Assembly: GCA_965213545.1 (NCBI GenBank)
Contig: CBDBZL010000002.1
Span: forward strand, 248,001 to 312,000
Source of the DNA: CBDBZL01 sp965213545
GTDB lineage: Bacteria > Pseudomonadota > Alphaproteobacteria > Sphingomonadales > Sphingomonadaceae
Direction of reading: 5' to 3'
Length of the DNA: 64,000 bases
Position numbers and translations under genes: made by a program. Below the pieces are notes generated by a model, which worked only from the letters and a program-made list of their open reading frames with translations, searched no databases and was not told where the DNA came from. Below, piece after piece: positions 7,966 through 16,680 of the stretch (its first letter is position 1; each line of letters starts with the position of its first letter).

Positions 7966-8447
7966 TGGAAATGAAGATCGCGTTCAAGACGATCCTTGCC
8001 CTAATGCTGGCCGCCCTTGCCATGCCGGCCTGGGCGCATGGATTGCTCATCTCCGCTGAAGCGAACGGCAGGGCAATCGAGGGGCGGGTCTATTATTCGG
8101 ACGGAACGCCGGGAGCGGGCGAATATGTCGAACTCAAGAGCGATGCTGGAGCTGAGAACGCCGCGCAGACGGCCGTCACCGATGCAGAAGGCGGGTTCCG
8201 TTTTACAGGAACCAGCGGGCAGAGCTATCGGATCGTCGCACATGGCGAGGAAGGGCATACGACCGAGCTCTCCATTGCGCTCGAGGCAGGCGAAAGAGGC
8301 AAGCTGGTCGAGCGCGCGCCGACCGGATCGCAAGCCGAAGGCGATTGGCTTCCGCCCGCCTGGATGCTGATCGGCGGCGTGTTGCTGCTCTCGCTCATTC
8401 CCGTGTTCCTCCTGGGCAGGAGGGGAACAGCGACCGACCCCGGGTGA
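7965..8447 (+). CDS. NikL-like periplasmic/membrane-anchored accessory protein
   Basis: This 160-residue protein has a signal peptide ending AWA, again leaving His first in the mature protein (HGLLISAE). A small beta-sandwich of the carboxypeptidase-regulatory type follows (GRVYYSDGTPGAGEYVEL, TDAEGGFRFTG), then a single C-terminal membrane helix (residues ~133-152) and a short cytoplasmic tail. This is the architecture of NikL-type accessory components of nickel ECF transporters. Starts at 7965 and 7971 are both possible; 7965 overlaps the upstream stop (TGATG). It is the last gene of the hupE-receptor-DUF4198 operon. Assignment rests on architecture and context. Confidence 0.65.
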   Translation: MEMKIAFKTILALMLAALAMPAWAHGLLISAEANGRAIEGRVYYSDGTPGAGEYVELKSDAGAENAAQTAVTDAEGGFRFTGTSGQSYRIVAHGEEGHTTELSIALEAGERGKLVERAPTGSQAEGDWLPPAWMLIGGVLLLSLIPVFLLGRRGTATDPG

Positions 8448-8721
8448 CCTTCTCGACCGGATGGTGTCAGATCGACATTGCATCCGCCGGTGAGCACCCG
8501 CAGCCGGCGGCGAGCAATCGCAATTCTCGAAGTCGGGCCTCGACTTGCAAAAGGGTTCCAACTCACCGCCTCAATCAAGCCCGGGGGGGCGGCGCCATTC
8601 GCGGAGTCCGTCGGTCCCGAAAAAGGGTCACGATGCGCACGCCCCAAGCCGAAAACGCCTGTGCATGCCTGACTTTACTTCGCTATCCGCTTGAAACGTC
8701 GTCGTTTCTGCGAGCCGGTCG

Positions 8722-10104
8722 TCAGCCGTGCCCGAACCAGAGGCGGTCCATCTGCGGCTCGAAGATCCGCGGGTTGAGAGCGCGCGCCTTTTGTGCCGCG
8801 GCTTCGGACGCCTGCTGGTCGCCCAGTTCGGCTTCCGCCTCGGAAAGTCGGGCATAGAGCGGCGCGCTGCGCCATCCGGTGGCCTCCGCCATAAGCAACT
8901 GTTCGCGCGCGGCTGCCGGTTCCCCGGTAGCGAGCAGCCCTTCGGCGACCAGAATCAGCGCATCGCCATAGGGCCGGGACCGGGCGTTGTCGCGCGCCTG
9001 GGCGAGCGCACGATGCGGGTCACCGAAGGCCAGTTCGTTCTCGAACGCATGGGCGATGTAGGCGCCGCGGTTCTGCGCCACGCGCTCGCGCCAGACCGCC
9101 GCGGCACGGCGCGACAAGACGCGGCTCTCGGCCTCCTTGCCCTGTTCCAGCAGCAGGAAGGCGGCGGCATCCATCGCCTGCGGATCACCGGTCTCGCGCG
9201 CGACCCGCTGGTAGGTGGCCAGGGCGCCGGCGGTGTTGCCCGCCACCGCGTCGGCCTCGCCGACATAGAGCTCGGCCAGCCAGTAGCCGGGGAACAGCGC
9301 GTCGGCGCGCACGAACCAGTCGCGCGCCTCGGCGTAATTGCCGCGCACGTTCTCGATCATGCCGATGTGCATCGCATAGGCCGCCATCGAGCGCGGCGTG
9401 GGCGTGCCGTCGAGCCGGGCAGCCTCGCCGATCTTGGCCAGCGCCTCGTCGAAGCGGCCCTGCCCGCGCAGCAGGATTGCGCGGCGAACGACGTTGCCGG
9501 GTGTCGGCACGATGGCGTCGGCCGCGTCATAGGCCGCTTCAGCACCCGCCATGTCGCCGCGATAGAAGGCGATGTCGCCCCTCAGGCCCAGCGCCTCGGC
9601 GCGCGCGGCGGGCCTGGGTGGAACGACGCTGCTGTCTAGGGCGTCCAGATGACGCTCGGCGGCGGCGAGATCATGCATCGCCATCGCCAGCTCGGCCGAG
9701 GACAGCATCGGCCCGCTGCCTTGGGGCGCAAGCCGGCGCGCCTCGGCGAGCGCCTGATCGGCTGTCGCCAGCTCGTCGGGTGAGGCGGTCAGCCGGAAGC
9801 GGGCGAACATGGCGCGGGCGAAGCTCTCCTGCCGCAGCCACTCGTCAGGCCCCCTCGCCACCCGCTCGCGCCCAAGCTCGAGCTGGACGTCGGCATCGGC
9901 AAGCTGTGCCGAGTAATCGGACGGACCGTAGCCTGTATCGGGGAGCGAAACCGCGAGCATCGCCGCTTCGTCCTCGCCTTCGAGCAAGGGTTCGGCGGCG
10001 ATGTAGGCGAGGATCGCGGCGACGGGTACGCCGAGGAGCAGTGCCCCCCTGCGCCACCCGCTCCCGCGCTTCTCCGCGACGTCCGGCCCCGCTTGTTCAG
10101 CCAT
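8722..10104 (-). CDS. Membrane-anchored tetratricopeptide repeat protein
   Basis: This 460-residue protein has one N-terminal membrane helix (about residues 20-40) and a long alpha-helical region of degenerate TPR repeats, for example around 95-125, 150-215, 235-280 and 400-440 (GDIAFYRGDMAGAEAAYDAADAI is one repeat, spoken of only in part: FYRGDMAGAEAAYDAA). It is probably a periplasmic scaffold. It is the last of three genes on this strand, twelve bases after the DUF4331 lipoprotein gene. Its 3' end converges on the nickel operon with 274 bases between; I see no terminator or gene there. Confidence 0.7.
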   Translation of the reverse strand: MAEQAGPDVAEKRGSGWRRGALLLGVPVAAILAYIAAEPLLEGEDEAAMLAVSLPDTGYGPSDYSAQLADADVQLELGRERVARGPDEWLRQESFARAMFARFRLTASPDELATADQALAEARRLAPQGSGPMLSSAELAMAMHDLAAAERHLDALDSSVVPPRPAARAEALGLRGDIAFYRGDMAGAEAAYDAADAIVPTPGNVVRRAILLRGQGRFDEALAKIGEAARLDGTPTPRSMAAYAMHIGMIENVRGNYAEARDWFVRADALFPGYWLAELYVGEADAVAGNTAGALATYQRVARETGDPQAMDAAAFLLLEQGKEAESRVLSRRAAAVWRERVAQNRGAYIAHAFENELAFGDPHRALAQARDNARSRPYGDALILVAEGLLATGEPAAAREQLLMAEATGWRSAPLYARLSEAEAELGDQQASEAAAQKARALNPRIFEPQMDRLWFGHG

Positions 10105-10116
10105 GATCGCCGATCG

Positions 10117-10851
10117 CTAGTTCTGAGCCCTAGCGCAGGGAGTGAGCCCGGCGCCGATGAGATCATCAGCCAGCCCGTTGGTGAGGAGGGTCAACTGCTC
10201 GGTCAATTCGGGAACGAAGGCGCCCGTCGCGTCGACCCCCGGATTGGCGTCGTTGTAGGGGATCTTCTGGTCCGAGCCGATGAGCGCGGTCGCCACTGCG
10301 GGCATACCCATCCGATCGACCCGCGCATAGGCGGTGGGCGCGTCGGTGCGGAAGGTGAAGCCGCTGCCGTCGGAGGGCGCGAGCGCGGGTGAACCCTGGG
10401 GCGGCGCAAGGAACGGAAAGCTGTCCCTGAATGGCCGGTCGTTGGCGCGCGGGTTGAGCGGCAGCTGCGCCAGCGCCAGCGGCGAGTGGGTGCCGAGATC
10501 GAGGAAGATCACCGCCAACGTCACGTCGATCACCGGATCGGGCAGGCGACGGCCGTTGGGAAAGCCCGAGGCAGCGGCCAAGTTGATCGTCAGCGTATCG
10601 GGCACCACCGCGCCTGCCACCGTCGTGCCGCCGGTGCCGGGGATCACCTGGTTGAGGCAGGGGGAGACATTGTAGGTGGTGGTCGGCGGCGGCGCGGGCG
10701 CGGTCGGGCTCGGCGCGGGGCCGGGATTGACGATACGGTCGTCATTGTCGTCATCACCGCAGGCCGCGAGGAGACCCAGGGCGAGGATTGCCGGCGCCAT
10801 CGCAACCGAGCGAAGGGGCCGACGCGCGAATTTCTGTGCGAATTGTGCCAT
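10117..10851 (-). CDS. DUF4331-like lipoprotein
   Basis: This 244-residue protein has a lipoprotein signal ending in LGLLAAC (lipobox LAAC), followed by an acidic DDDNDD stretch and a Pro-rich linker, then a domain that resembles the second half of DUF4331 proteins (FPNGRRLPDPVIDV, then LTNGLADD). The ATG at 10851 overlaps the stop of the upstream DUF4331 gene by one base (TAATG), which fixes the start and points to translational coupling. The two genes look like one DUF4331 protein split into two chains, with the second sent to the outer membrane. Function is unknown. Confidence 0.72.
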   Translation of the reverse strand: MAQFAQKFARRPLRSVAMAPAILALGLLAACGDDDNDDRIVNPGPAPSPTAPAPPPTTTYNVSPCLNQVIPGTGGTTVAGAVVPDTLTINLAAASGFPNGRRLPDPVIDVTLAVIFLDLGTHSPLALAQLPLNPRANDRPFRDSFPFLAPPQGSPALAPSDGSGFTFRTDAPTAYARVDRMGMPAVATALIGSDQKIPYNDANPGVDATGAFVPELTEQLTLLTNGLADDLIGAGLTPCARAQN

Positions 10852-11513
10852 TAGAGTTGCCCTCCAAAGCGGCGGGTCTCGGCCCACACATCGATCGGGT
10901 TGTCGCCATTGGCGACGCGCGCGCGTGGCATTGAGATGACCACCGCGGTGATGTTCTGCCCGGCGAAGAAATCGCGGCTCTCCATGAAGCGGAGCATGCC
11001 GGTGTCCTTAGATTCCATGAAACCCTGAAGGTCGAAGAAGAACGGGTCGTCGAACAGCCCGGCATGGACCATCACGTCGTTCTGCTGGATCGTGTTCTGC
11101 ACAGAGCCGACGATCGTTCCCGCGCCCGGAACACCCGTTACCTGAACGCCGAATTCCCCTGCATCAGCACCAGGGCCGAAGCGGATGTTGATCGGGATTT
11201 CAGTGCTAGTGCGCGAGCCTGCGTTGGAGATGTTGATCGTGTAGAGCACATCGGGATCGTAGGTCGCCGGCTGGTTGGTAGGAGCGGGACCCGCGAAGGT
11301 CAGGATCAGGGTGAACCGCGTATCGTCGTGATAGGCATAGATATCGGCGATGTCGGCTGCGCGATCGGGTGTCTGGTCGACCATCGGGTCGGTGCGTCCG
11401 GGCGGGTCGAGGTGGTCGGCCGCGGTGAGGCCAAGCCCCGGCAGTGACAGCGCGGCAGCCCCCGCAAACAGGACCCCTCCCCCCGCGAGCGCAAACTTGG
11501 TCTGGGTTTTCAC
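10851..11513 (-). CDS. DUF4331 exported protein
   Basis: This 220-residue protein has an N-terminal signal sequence (residues 1-30) followed by SDH-like AADHLDPPGRTDP, the start of DUF4331, then DIADIYAYHDD and TLILTFAGP, which are family landmarks. It starts with GTG; GGGAGA lies about twelve bases upstream. It is the first gene of a three-gene minus-strand operon with the lipoprotein and TPR genes. It is divergent from the YadA-like adhesin, and a short CGGGAAGTTCCCG palindrome sits at 11568-11580 between them. No biochemical role is known for the family. Confidence 0.78.
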   Translation of the reverse strand: MKTQTKFALAGGGVLFAGAAALSLPGLGLTAADHLDPPGRTDPMVDQTPDRAADIADIYAYHDDTRFTLILTFAGPAPTNQPATYDPDVLYTINISNAGSRTSTEIPINIRFGPGADAGEFGVQVTGVPGAGTIVGSVQNTIQQNDVMVHAGLFDDPFFFDLQGFMESKDTGMLRFMESRDFFAGQNITAVVISMPRARVANGDNPIDVWAETRRFGGQL

Positions 11514-11772
11514 GACGGTCTTGTCTCCCTCACTTATGCCCGATGGCGCTTCGCTACTCCGGCCGAACGGGAAGTTCCCGGTTCATCGAGGGTTTACGAA
11601 GCGCCCGGCTGAGCGGATGCAAGCTTGCACGAATTGTCGTGCCGGTCAAAACGCTCGAGCGCGGCGGCGGCAAATTTCTTCACCATTCAATCCGGCAGCC
11701 AAGCTAGCTCGTATTGACGAGCGGGGAAGAGCGGTGTCTCTTTCGACAAGACTTCAAGGGAGGAATTAAGAA

Positions 11773-13485
11773 ATGAGGCAGGCTTTCATCGCGCGGCGTA
11801 TGGTTACGACCGGCGGAGCGTCCGCGCTCGCCTTGTGCGCAGCGCTCCTTATGGCGGGCGCGGCAACCCGCGCCAATGCCGAGGAATGCCTGCTCGACAC
11901 CAACGAGGACGGCACCGCCACCGCTGGCATCGACACCACCGGTGGCGCGACCTCGACCGATGGCAATGACAGCCTCGCCTGCGGGGCCGGCGCGGCGGCG
12001 ACGGGCGCCAGGAGCACCGCGGTCGGCAGTGCGGCGAGCGCTCCTGCCGTCGGCGCCATCGCCATCGGCAATGCTGCGAGCGCCAACGGCGTTGACGCAC
12101 TGGCGATCGGTAGCAACGAGTCCGGGGCGGGTGCCACTGCCACCGGCCCCTCGACCACCGCAGTCGGCGGCGAGAGCGCTGCCACCGGCCCGGGCGCCAC
12201 CGCTTTCGGCTGGCAGTCGATCGCCGGCGCTGAACGAGCGACCGCGCTCGGCCACCTCGCAACGGCATCCGGCGTGCGTTCTCTGGCCGTCGGTGAGAAC
12301 GCCGATGCGCAGACCGATCTTTCCACCGCTATCGGCAACGAGTCGATCGCGAACGGCGCTGATGCGCTTGCCCTCGGCGACAGCGCGATGGCGATGGGCC
12401 CCTCCACCACCGCATTGGGCGGCGAGAGTGTCGCCAACACTCCGGGCTCGACCGCGCTCGGCTGGCAGGCCCGCGCCACCGGCATGATGGGCACCGCGGT
12501 CGGCCACCAGACCACCGCCTCGGGCGCGCAGAGCTTCGCCGGCGGCGAGGATGCCATAGCAAGCGGTAGTAATTCTATCGCCATCGGCAACACCGCCCAG
12601 GCGACGGGCGGCGATTCGATCGCCATCGGCGGCAACCGAGACGGCGCGATGGGTTCTTCGACCATCGCTTCGGGCCCTTCGACGACCGTCGTCGGCGGCC
12701 AGTCGAGCGCGGTCGGTCCGGGTGCCTCGGCCTTCGGCTGGCGCGCCAATGCCACCGCCGAGCGTGCGACCGCGCTGGGCCATCTCTCGACCGCCAGCGG
12801 CGTACGCTCGGTCGCGGTCGGTGAAGGCGCCACTGCTTCGGGCGATGGCGCGGTAGCGATGGGCAACCTGGCGATGGCGGCGGGCACCAATTCGGTCGCC
12901 ATCGGCAACGGCGCGACCGCGACGGCTGACAACCAGGTGGTTATCGCCGGGCTGGGCGAAAGCACCGCGATGCAGATGGGTCAGGTGTTCTTCGCCACGG
13001 TCGATGAGGACGGCACGCTGGGCCGCGGATCGGACGTGCTTGACCTGGCTACCCAGTCCTCGCTCGGCATCACCAACGCCAATGTGGCCGCCAACCAGAT
13101 TGCCATCCAAGGCAACTCCACCGCGATCACCAATGCCAATGCGCGGATCACCACCAACGCGGCGAATATCACCACGCTCCAGGCGTTGTCCTCCAACAAC
13201 AGCGCGCGGATCGATTCGCTGTTCCAGATCGCCAACGACCAGGACGAGCGGATCGACCGCGCCAACGAGGGCGTGGCGATGGCGCTGGCGATGGAATCGC
13301 CGATGCTGCCTTCTGACACGCGCTTCGCGGTCTCGGGCGGGGTCGGCTATTACGACGACCAGGGCGCGGGCACCGTGGCGGTCTCGGCGCGGGTCGGCAC
13401 AAACGCCGCGCTCTCGGCAGGCGTTGGCGTTGGCTTCGATAGTGGCGAAGTTGGCGCGCGTGGGGGTTTCCAGATCGCCTGGTGA
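11773..13485 (+). CDS. YadA-like trimeric autotransporter adhesin
   Basis: The 570-residue product has a long signal sequence ending ANAEE (residue 36). Residues about 70-385 form a YadA-type head of left-handed beta-roll repeats (AIGNxAxAxG and SxAVG patterns), with three 51-residue modules listed separately. A short Asn/Ala-rich coiled-coil stalk (430-500, ITNANxRIT pattern) leads to a C-terminal membrane anchor (505-570) ending in the aromatic FQIAW. Such proteins assemble as trimers in the outer membrane and mediate adhesion or autoaggregation. Start ATG 11773 follows GGGAGG. The stalk is very short compared with Yersinia YadA, so the head would sit near the surface. Confidence 0.88.
   Translation: MRQAFIARRMVTTGGASALALCAALLMAGAATRANAEECLLDTNEDGTATAGIDTTGGATSTDGNDSLACGAGAAATGARSTAVGSAASAPAVGAIAIGNAASANGVDALAIGSNESGAGATATGPSTTAVGGESAATGPGATAFGWQSIAGAERATALGHLATASGVRSLAVGENADAQTDLSTAIGNESIANGADALALGDSAMAMGPSTTALGGESVANTPGSTALGWQARATGMMGTAVGHQTTASGAQSFAGGEDAIASGSNSIAIGNTAQATGGDSIAIGGNRDGAMGSSTIASGPSTTVVGGQSSAVGPGASAFGWRANATAERATALGHLSTASGVRSVAVGEGATASGDGAVAMGNLAMAAGTNSVAIGNGATATADNQVVIAGLGESTAMQMGQVFFATVDEDGTLGRGSDVLDLATQSSLGITNANVAANQIAIQGNSTAITNANARITTNAANITTLQALSSNNSARIDSLFQIANDQDERIDRANEGVAMALAMESPMLPSDTRFAVSGGVGYYDDQGAGTVAVSARVGTNAALSAGVGVGFDSGEVGARGGFQIAW
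12145..12825 (+). repeat. Three 51-residue repeat modules in the adhesin head
   Basis: Units at 12145-12297, 12397-12549 and 12673-12825 each encode exactly 51 residues beginning GPSTT and ending VGE or GGE, with shared GWxxxA and ALGHL-like segments. Starts are 252 and 276 bases apart. Units one and three are most alike (AERATALGHL, TASGVRS). They look like products of internal duplication and may be prone to recombination. Confidence 0.85.
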
Positions 13486-13502
13486 GGCGCTAGGCAGGCG
13501 CG

Positions 13503-14039
13503 ATGTCCGGTCTGCCAACGATAAAAGACTTGCCGGGGCCTCGCGCTCCGGCAGGTCTTGTCTGCCTCGCGCTTGCCTTTTTATCGGCGCCCTCGGCCGC
13601 GCAGGACGGTAGGGTGAGCCCTACAGTGCAGGTGCCAACCGCCGTCCAGCCGGTGCCGGGCGAGCTCGAACTTTCAAAGCTGATCTGGTCGACCATTGCC
13701 GCGGTAGACCATGCCAACCGCTCGGGGAATTATTCGGTGCTGCGCGACATGGGTTCGCAAGGCTTCCAGATCAACAACAACGCCGCCTCGCTCGCCGGGG
13801 TGTTCGCGGGTATCCGGGGCAGCGGGATCGACCTGTCGAACGCGTTGCTGGTGCCGCCGACCTATACCCAGGCTCCGCGCCAGGCGTCGCCCGACGTTTT
13901 CGCGGTGAGCGGGATCTTCCAGCTTCGGCCCACCTCGATCAGCTTCAACCTGTTCTTCCAGTGGGAACAGGGCCGCTGGAAACTGCACGGGATCGACATC
14001 CAGCCGATCACCATGGTCGAACGAATGCCCGCCCGTTAG
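13503..14039 (+). CDS. Hypothetical exported protein
   Basis: The 178-residue protein has a signal peptide (hydrophobic residues 17-33, cleavage near PSAAQD). The mature part has LSKLIWSTIAAVDHANRSGNY and ends with FQWEQGRWKLHGIDIQP, a pattern seen in NTF2/SnoaL-like or DUF4019-type small domains, where the C-terminal strand packs over a cone-shaped fold. I do not recognise a family with confidence. It starts 17 bases after the adhesin gene on the same strand, so the two are probably co-transcribed; it could act as a periplasmic helper of the adhesin, but nothing in the sequence proves it. Confidence 0.6.
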   Translation: MSGLPTIKDLPGPRAPAGLVCLALAFLSAPSAAQDGRVSPTVQVPTAVQPVPGELELSKLIWSTIAAVDHANRSGNYSVLRDMGSQGFQINNNAASLAGVFAGIRGSGIDLSNALLVPPTYTQAPRQASPDVFAVSGIFQLRPTSISFNLFFQWEQGRWKLHGIDIQPITMVERMPAR

Positions 14040-14121
14040 GCTGGCCGAGCTTCTTGGCGCAGTGAACCGCGCCGGGTTTATGGGAGGCCCTGACTCCCTA
14101 GAGGGTTGAGCCGTCTAAGGC

Positions 14122-14385
14122 GTGCGCAAGATCTGGCGGCAGCTGCAGCGTGAGCGCTTCGACGTTGCCCGCTGCACGATCGCAAGGCTGATGCGGGCGA
14201 TCAGCGAACGCTCGGCACCGTACTTCTCGCTGGACGCCTTCGAGCAGGCGCTCCACGACCGTCGACCGATCCGCACCGGCAGTCGCATTCACCACCATGA
14301 TCGCGGCAGCCAAACGTCTCGATCGGGTACAGCGAGCGCCTTGCCGAAGCTGGCATCGATCGGTTGGTGGGCAGCTTCGGCAGAG
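14122..14385 (+). pseudogene. IS3-family transposase (orfB) remnant
   Basis: Fragments of an IS3 OrfB are readable. The first (VRKIWRQLQRE, VARCTIARLMRAI) comes from the N-terminal helix-turn-helix part. It jumps directly to FSLDAFEQALHDRRP and HHHDRGSQ from the C-terminal part, so the first catalytic region is deleted. After GSQ the frame shifts by one base near 14313 and continues as VSIGYSERLAEAGIDRLVGSFG. No terminal inverted repeats or target duplication are visible. It sits at the edge of the glycan island and marks past insertion there. Confidence 0.8.
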
Positions 14386-14434
14386 CAACGGCAGCGCTTT
14401 GGAAAAAGCGGCATCGCACGCGCGGCGAGCGCCG

Positions 14435-15304
14435 TCAGGGCCTGACTTCGAGCCAGTTGGACAGGTCGCGCCCGATCATCTCCTTGAGCCGATGGATCGA
14501 TGGGCGATACATGTCGGTCGCTGCAATCCTATCCTTCGCCGAGAGGCGCGGCTTCGCGGCGTCGAGGGCAAAGAATAGCGAATGGCGCACCGCCATCAGC
14601 CAGCGCCGCGCGGCGACCGACAGCGCTGGATAAAGCAGCGTGGTAAGGCCGTCTGCTGCCGGCATCAGCCACGTCCGCCGGGCGTAGGCGGTCTCGTTGG
14701 AACGGTGCGCAAGATCGAAGGCGAACCCCTGGTCGATGCCGATATGGCGGCAGATATGCGCCAGGCAGCCGGAAAGATCGCTCGCGATATCCTCGAAGAA
14801 GACGAGCGCGATCTGCTCGGGCGGAAAATGTTCGAAGAAGATGGCCAGGTTGCTAGCGTAATCTCCCATTGCGAAAATCTCGGGATCACGCAGGAAGGCC
14901 ATGAAGTTGCGCGATCGGCCCGCTCCCCCCACGGTATAGGGGCCGGCGGTGGCGTAGCGGTAGAGGTAATGCGAGTAGGCGCGGGCGACCGGATCACGCA
15001 GGCAGAATATCAGTCGCACCTCCGGATTGGTGCGAGCGATCAGAGGTGCGACTGCGTGCGCGTGGTGCAGGTAATGGGTCGAGCCCTCGCCCGATACCTG
15101 GCCGGGCCGCTTGCCCTTGAACAAGGCGAGATATTGCTCGCGCGTATAATCGCCTTGCATAATCGGCCGGCCAAGCGCGGCCGAGGCGAAATAGTGGGGC
15201 TCCTTGGGATCGCTGGCGAATACCTTGTCATGCTGCGCGAGGTAGTCGAACAGCGCGGTCGTCGCGCATTTGGGCGCACCGCCGATGATGAAGTCGGGAT
15301 CCAT
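14435..15304 (-). CDS. Sulfotransferase family protein
   Basis: This 289-residue protein begins with the PAPS 5'-phosphosulfate loop GGAPKCATTALFDYL (residues 8-22), followed by KEPHYF. The 3'-phosphate segment IFCLRDPVARAYSHY lies in the middle. This is the layout of bacterial heparan-type sulfotransferases that sulfate glycans. ATG 15304 is preferred over GTG 15307 and TTG 15340 because the fold begins at once. It is divergent from a second sulfotransferase gene 137 bases away. No PAPS-synthesis gene is in the window. Confidence 0.85.
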   Translation of the reverse strand: MDPDFIIGGAPKCATTALFDYLAQHDKVFASDPKEPHYFASAALGRPIMQGDYTREQYLALFKGKRPGQVSGEGSTHYLHHAHAVAPLIARTNPEVRLIFCLRDPVARAYSHYLYRYATAGPYTVGGAGRSRNFMAFLRDPEIFAMGDYASNLAIFFEHFPPEQIALVFFEDIASDLSGCLAHICRHIGIDQGFAFDLAHRSNETAYARRTWLMPAADGLTTLLYPALSVAARRWLMAVRHSLFFALDAAKPRLSAKDRIAATDMYRPSIHRLKEMIGRDLSNWLEVRP

Positions 15305-15441
15305 CACCAGGCGGTATCCGGCCGGGGCACATTGAGGCAAGCACGCTCGTGCCGCTATCAGGAACGATTGACCAAGTTTAGCCTATCGTCAGGACGGCCA
15401 AAGCTGCAACTGCGGCGCGGGGGCTGGAGCGAGAAGAAGTG

Positions 15442-16544
15442 ATGCAGGCCGAGGCCGATGCCGCGCCAGGAGCGCTCGAGGATAATGCGGTTCTGCGCGA
15501 GCCGCCGTTCTTCATCGTCGGCTCGGGTCGGTCGGGAACCACGCTGATGCGCAGCCTGCTCTCGTCCCATTCACGCCTGGCCGTCACCCCCGAGACGCGT
15601 TTCCTCAAGAGCTGCCTTCGCCTCGGCGGGGTTTCGCTTGATGACCAACCGCGCGACTATCGCGAGTTCTGGGCCGCCTATTGCCGGACGCCGCGTTTCG
15701 CCGCGCTGGGGGTGACGCCCGGCCATTGCGAGGGCTATTTTCCGCAGGACCGAGACCCCGGCTTTGCCGATATGTTCGCGGCGCTGTTGCGCGCTTTCCT
15801 CGATAAAAGCGGGAAGCAGCGGGTTGGCGAGAAGACCCCCAGCCATCTGCATCACGCCGGCTGGCTGTTCGCCCGGTTTCCCCAGGCGCGCATGATCGCC
15901 ATGCGTCGCGATCCCAGGGCGATGATCGCATCCTTGCTGCAGACCCCTGGCGCAAGAGCGAAGACGATTTATGGCGTGCGGCGAGCGTGCGCCATACCCG
16001 GCTCCAGGCGGTGGCTAAGGACGCCCGCCGCTGGGCCTGGGTCAACGGCGATTTGTTGCCCGACCTAGAGCACGACTCGCGGGTGATCGCCGTTCGGTAC
16101 GAGGATCGGGTGCACGATCCCGAAACTGCCATGCGAGACGTCCGCGCGCATCTTGGCGAGGCGTTCGGACCGGCCATGCTCAGCCCCCGGGCCGAACGCG
16201 GGGTCGATCCGGCGGCCGCGGGCATGAACCCTCAGTGGGCGCCATGGCTGCGCCGCCACGAGGCCTCGGCCCGCTCCGAAGTCGCCACCTCCTCGATCGA
16301 CAAGTGGCACGAGCTTCTCACGGGTCACGAGATCGCGCTGATCGAAGCCATTACCGGCGAGACGATGAGACGGCTAGGATATGACAGCTTCGTCACCACT
16401 CCGGCGGAGCAACGCCGCGCGCAAGCTTTGGCATTGCTTGCCGAGACCGCCTGCCAGGCCGAGCTCGCGCTGCGCAAGGCGGTGCGCCGGGTGATCGGAC
16501 CGGCCGGGGAAGCTCGGTCGCGTGCCGGGCCCGCCAGGTCTTGA
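15442..16544 (+). pseudogene. Sulfotransferase gene with a one-base frameshift
   Basis: The N-terminal part encodes FFIVGSGRSGTTLMRSLL (PAPS loop), VGEKTPSH and MIAMRRDPRAM, as in the Sulfotransfer_3 type. At the C run 15944-15947 the frame breaks: adding one C restores a continuous protein through TPWRKSEDD and on to VIAVRYEDRVHDPE and the end at 16544, about 368 residues in total. The fault is either a true single-base deletion in a short homopolymer or a sequencing error. GTG 15439 and ATG 15442 are adjacent starts after GAGAAGAAG. If real, the protein stops near 16068 with about 40 foreign residues and should be inactive. Confidence 0.8.
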
Positions 16545-16680
16545 CCGGCGGTGCGACCCGCATTGGAACTCCGCATCAGCTCATCTTGTCGCGCAACTGG
16601 CTCAACAATTGGGTCAGCTGCGGGCGATGTCTGAACCTTTGGCGAAGCCATGCGCGCAGGTGAGAGATGATCCGGAAGGA

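Noticed and set aside
11568..11580. CGGGAAGTTCCCG palindrome as a specific operator
   Set aside because: It is short, and I cannot link it to a known regulator; it is mentioned only with the DUF4331 gene.
12145..12825. Regularly spaced repeats as a CRISPR array
   Set aside because: Units are 153 bases, in frame, and encode adhesin head modules; no short direct repeats with unique spacers or cas genes are present.
11704..13518. A 604-codon open frame on the minus strand opposite the adhesin
   Set aside because: It is the shadow of the repetitive G+C-rich adhesin gene; its residues are arginine/glycine rich with no family motif.
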